Assembly: GCF_018141445.1 (NCBI RefSeq)
Contig: NZ_CP058649.1
Location: 205,001-269,000 of the forward strand
Length of the DNA stretch: 64,000 nucleotides
Origin: Vallitalea pronyensis
GTDB taxonomy: Bacteria > Bacillota > Clostridia > Lachnospirales > Vallitaleaceae
Direction of reading: 5' to 3'
Positions 63,752 through 64,000 of this stretch are shown here, piece after piece. The translations under genes were made by a program, and so were the position numbers. Under the pieces are notes generated by a model. It saw only the letters and a program-made list of their open reading frames with translations. It was not told the DNA's origin and did no database searches. Numbering within the stretch: position 1 is the stretch's first letter; every line of letters starts with the position of its first letter.

Positions 63752-64000
63752 TTAGTCGTTGTATTCTTCGCACATGTCCATGAATTTTTTCACATCAACA
63801 AAGGTCACTTCTTTATCCGATACATCAATTGTATCCACGGTGGTTTGCTGAATGTCTTCAATACTCACGATACCCTTCACCATGATTTCATGATGGGTAC
63901 CTTCTGCATCTTTTCCTTCAAATGTAAATACAAATGCATTACCAATAATTTGGTCGTTAGGATTAACCGTTAGATCCACATTGACCTCTAATAATTTTAT
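63752..64000 (-). CDS. Partial protein of unknown function, cut by window end
   Basis: The frame is open from the window edge to a stop at 63752, giving the last 82 residues. The segment is beta-rich and acidic (LTVNPNDQIIGNAFVFTFEGKDAEGTHHEIMVKGIVSI, then VTFVDVKKFMDMCEEYND). A GTG at 63979 is not needed, since the frame continues upstream. I do not recognise the family. It lies ahead of the ABC operon on the same strand. Confidence 0.6.
   Translation of the reverse strand: MKLLEVNVDLTVNPNDQIIGNAFVFTFEGKDAEGTHHEIMVKGIVSIEDIQQTTVDTIDVSDKEVTFVDVKKFMDMCEEYND

Overview
The window looks like a low-GC, anaerobic, spore-forming member of the Clostridia. I infer this from the spore protein YyaC, the AT-rich sequence, strong AGGAGG-type ribosome binding sites with frequent TTG/GTG starts, and Gram-positive polysaccharide-utilisation loci built on Lpl- or Mal-type ABC importers without their own ATPase. 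A Lachnospirales/Vallitalea-like bacterium is my best guess, but the genus is not proven by the sequence.

Layout. Positions 1-5000 hold a minus-strand rRNA operon in the unusual order 16S-5S-23S; the 23S is cut by the window edge. The 5S-23S spacer carries three copies of a covarying hairpin. Positions 5.3-13.4 kb are housekeeping: a YkvI/DUF5711/CvpA membrane operon, glycogen synthase, a flavin split-barrel protein divergent from an HxlR regulator, and oligoendopeptidase F. Positions 13.4-21.2 kb are an L-rhamnose module (rhaA, rhaB, two AraC regulators) divergent from a family 2 glycoside hydrolase. Positions 21.3-25.9 kb hold a LysM protein with a degenerate MPN/JAMM-like domain, YyaC, a cation diffusion facilitator and a secreted-type endonuclease/phosphatase.

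Positions 26.5-40.7 kb form one minus-strand alpha-glucan locus: GH65 phosphorylase, LacI regulator, two permeases, a binding lipoprotein and two large secreted GH31 proteins with CBM35 modules. The size and domain pattern of the GH31 pair match what I recall of the 6-alpha-glucosyltransferase/3-alpha-isomaltosyltransferase pair that makes the cyclic tetrasaccharide cycloalternan (CNN). My model is that starch is converted outside the cell to an alpha-1,3/alpha-1,6 cyclic sugar, which is imported and phosphorolysed inside.

Positions 41-47.1 kb carry a BlaI/BlaR1-type pair, a Qnr-like pentapeptide protein, a phosphotransferase with a leader ORF and an apparent ATT start, SfsA and a small hypothetical protein. 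Positions 47.2-59.7 kb form a second polysaccharide locus: an Lpl-type ABC importer, a YesM/YesN-type two-component system, and three GH26-like proteins predicted to be cytoplasmic, lipid-anchored and secreted. Positions 60-64 kb hold an ABC transporter plus OmpR-type two-component system, preceded by a gene cut by the window end.

The least explained features are three long, nested, nearly perfect palindromes at 26.0, 26.4 and 59.8 kb. No insertion sequence, prophage, CRISPR array or tRNA gene was recognised.
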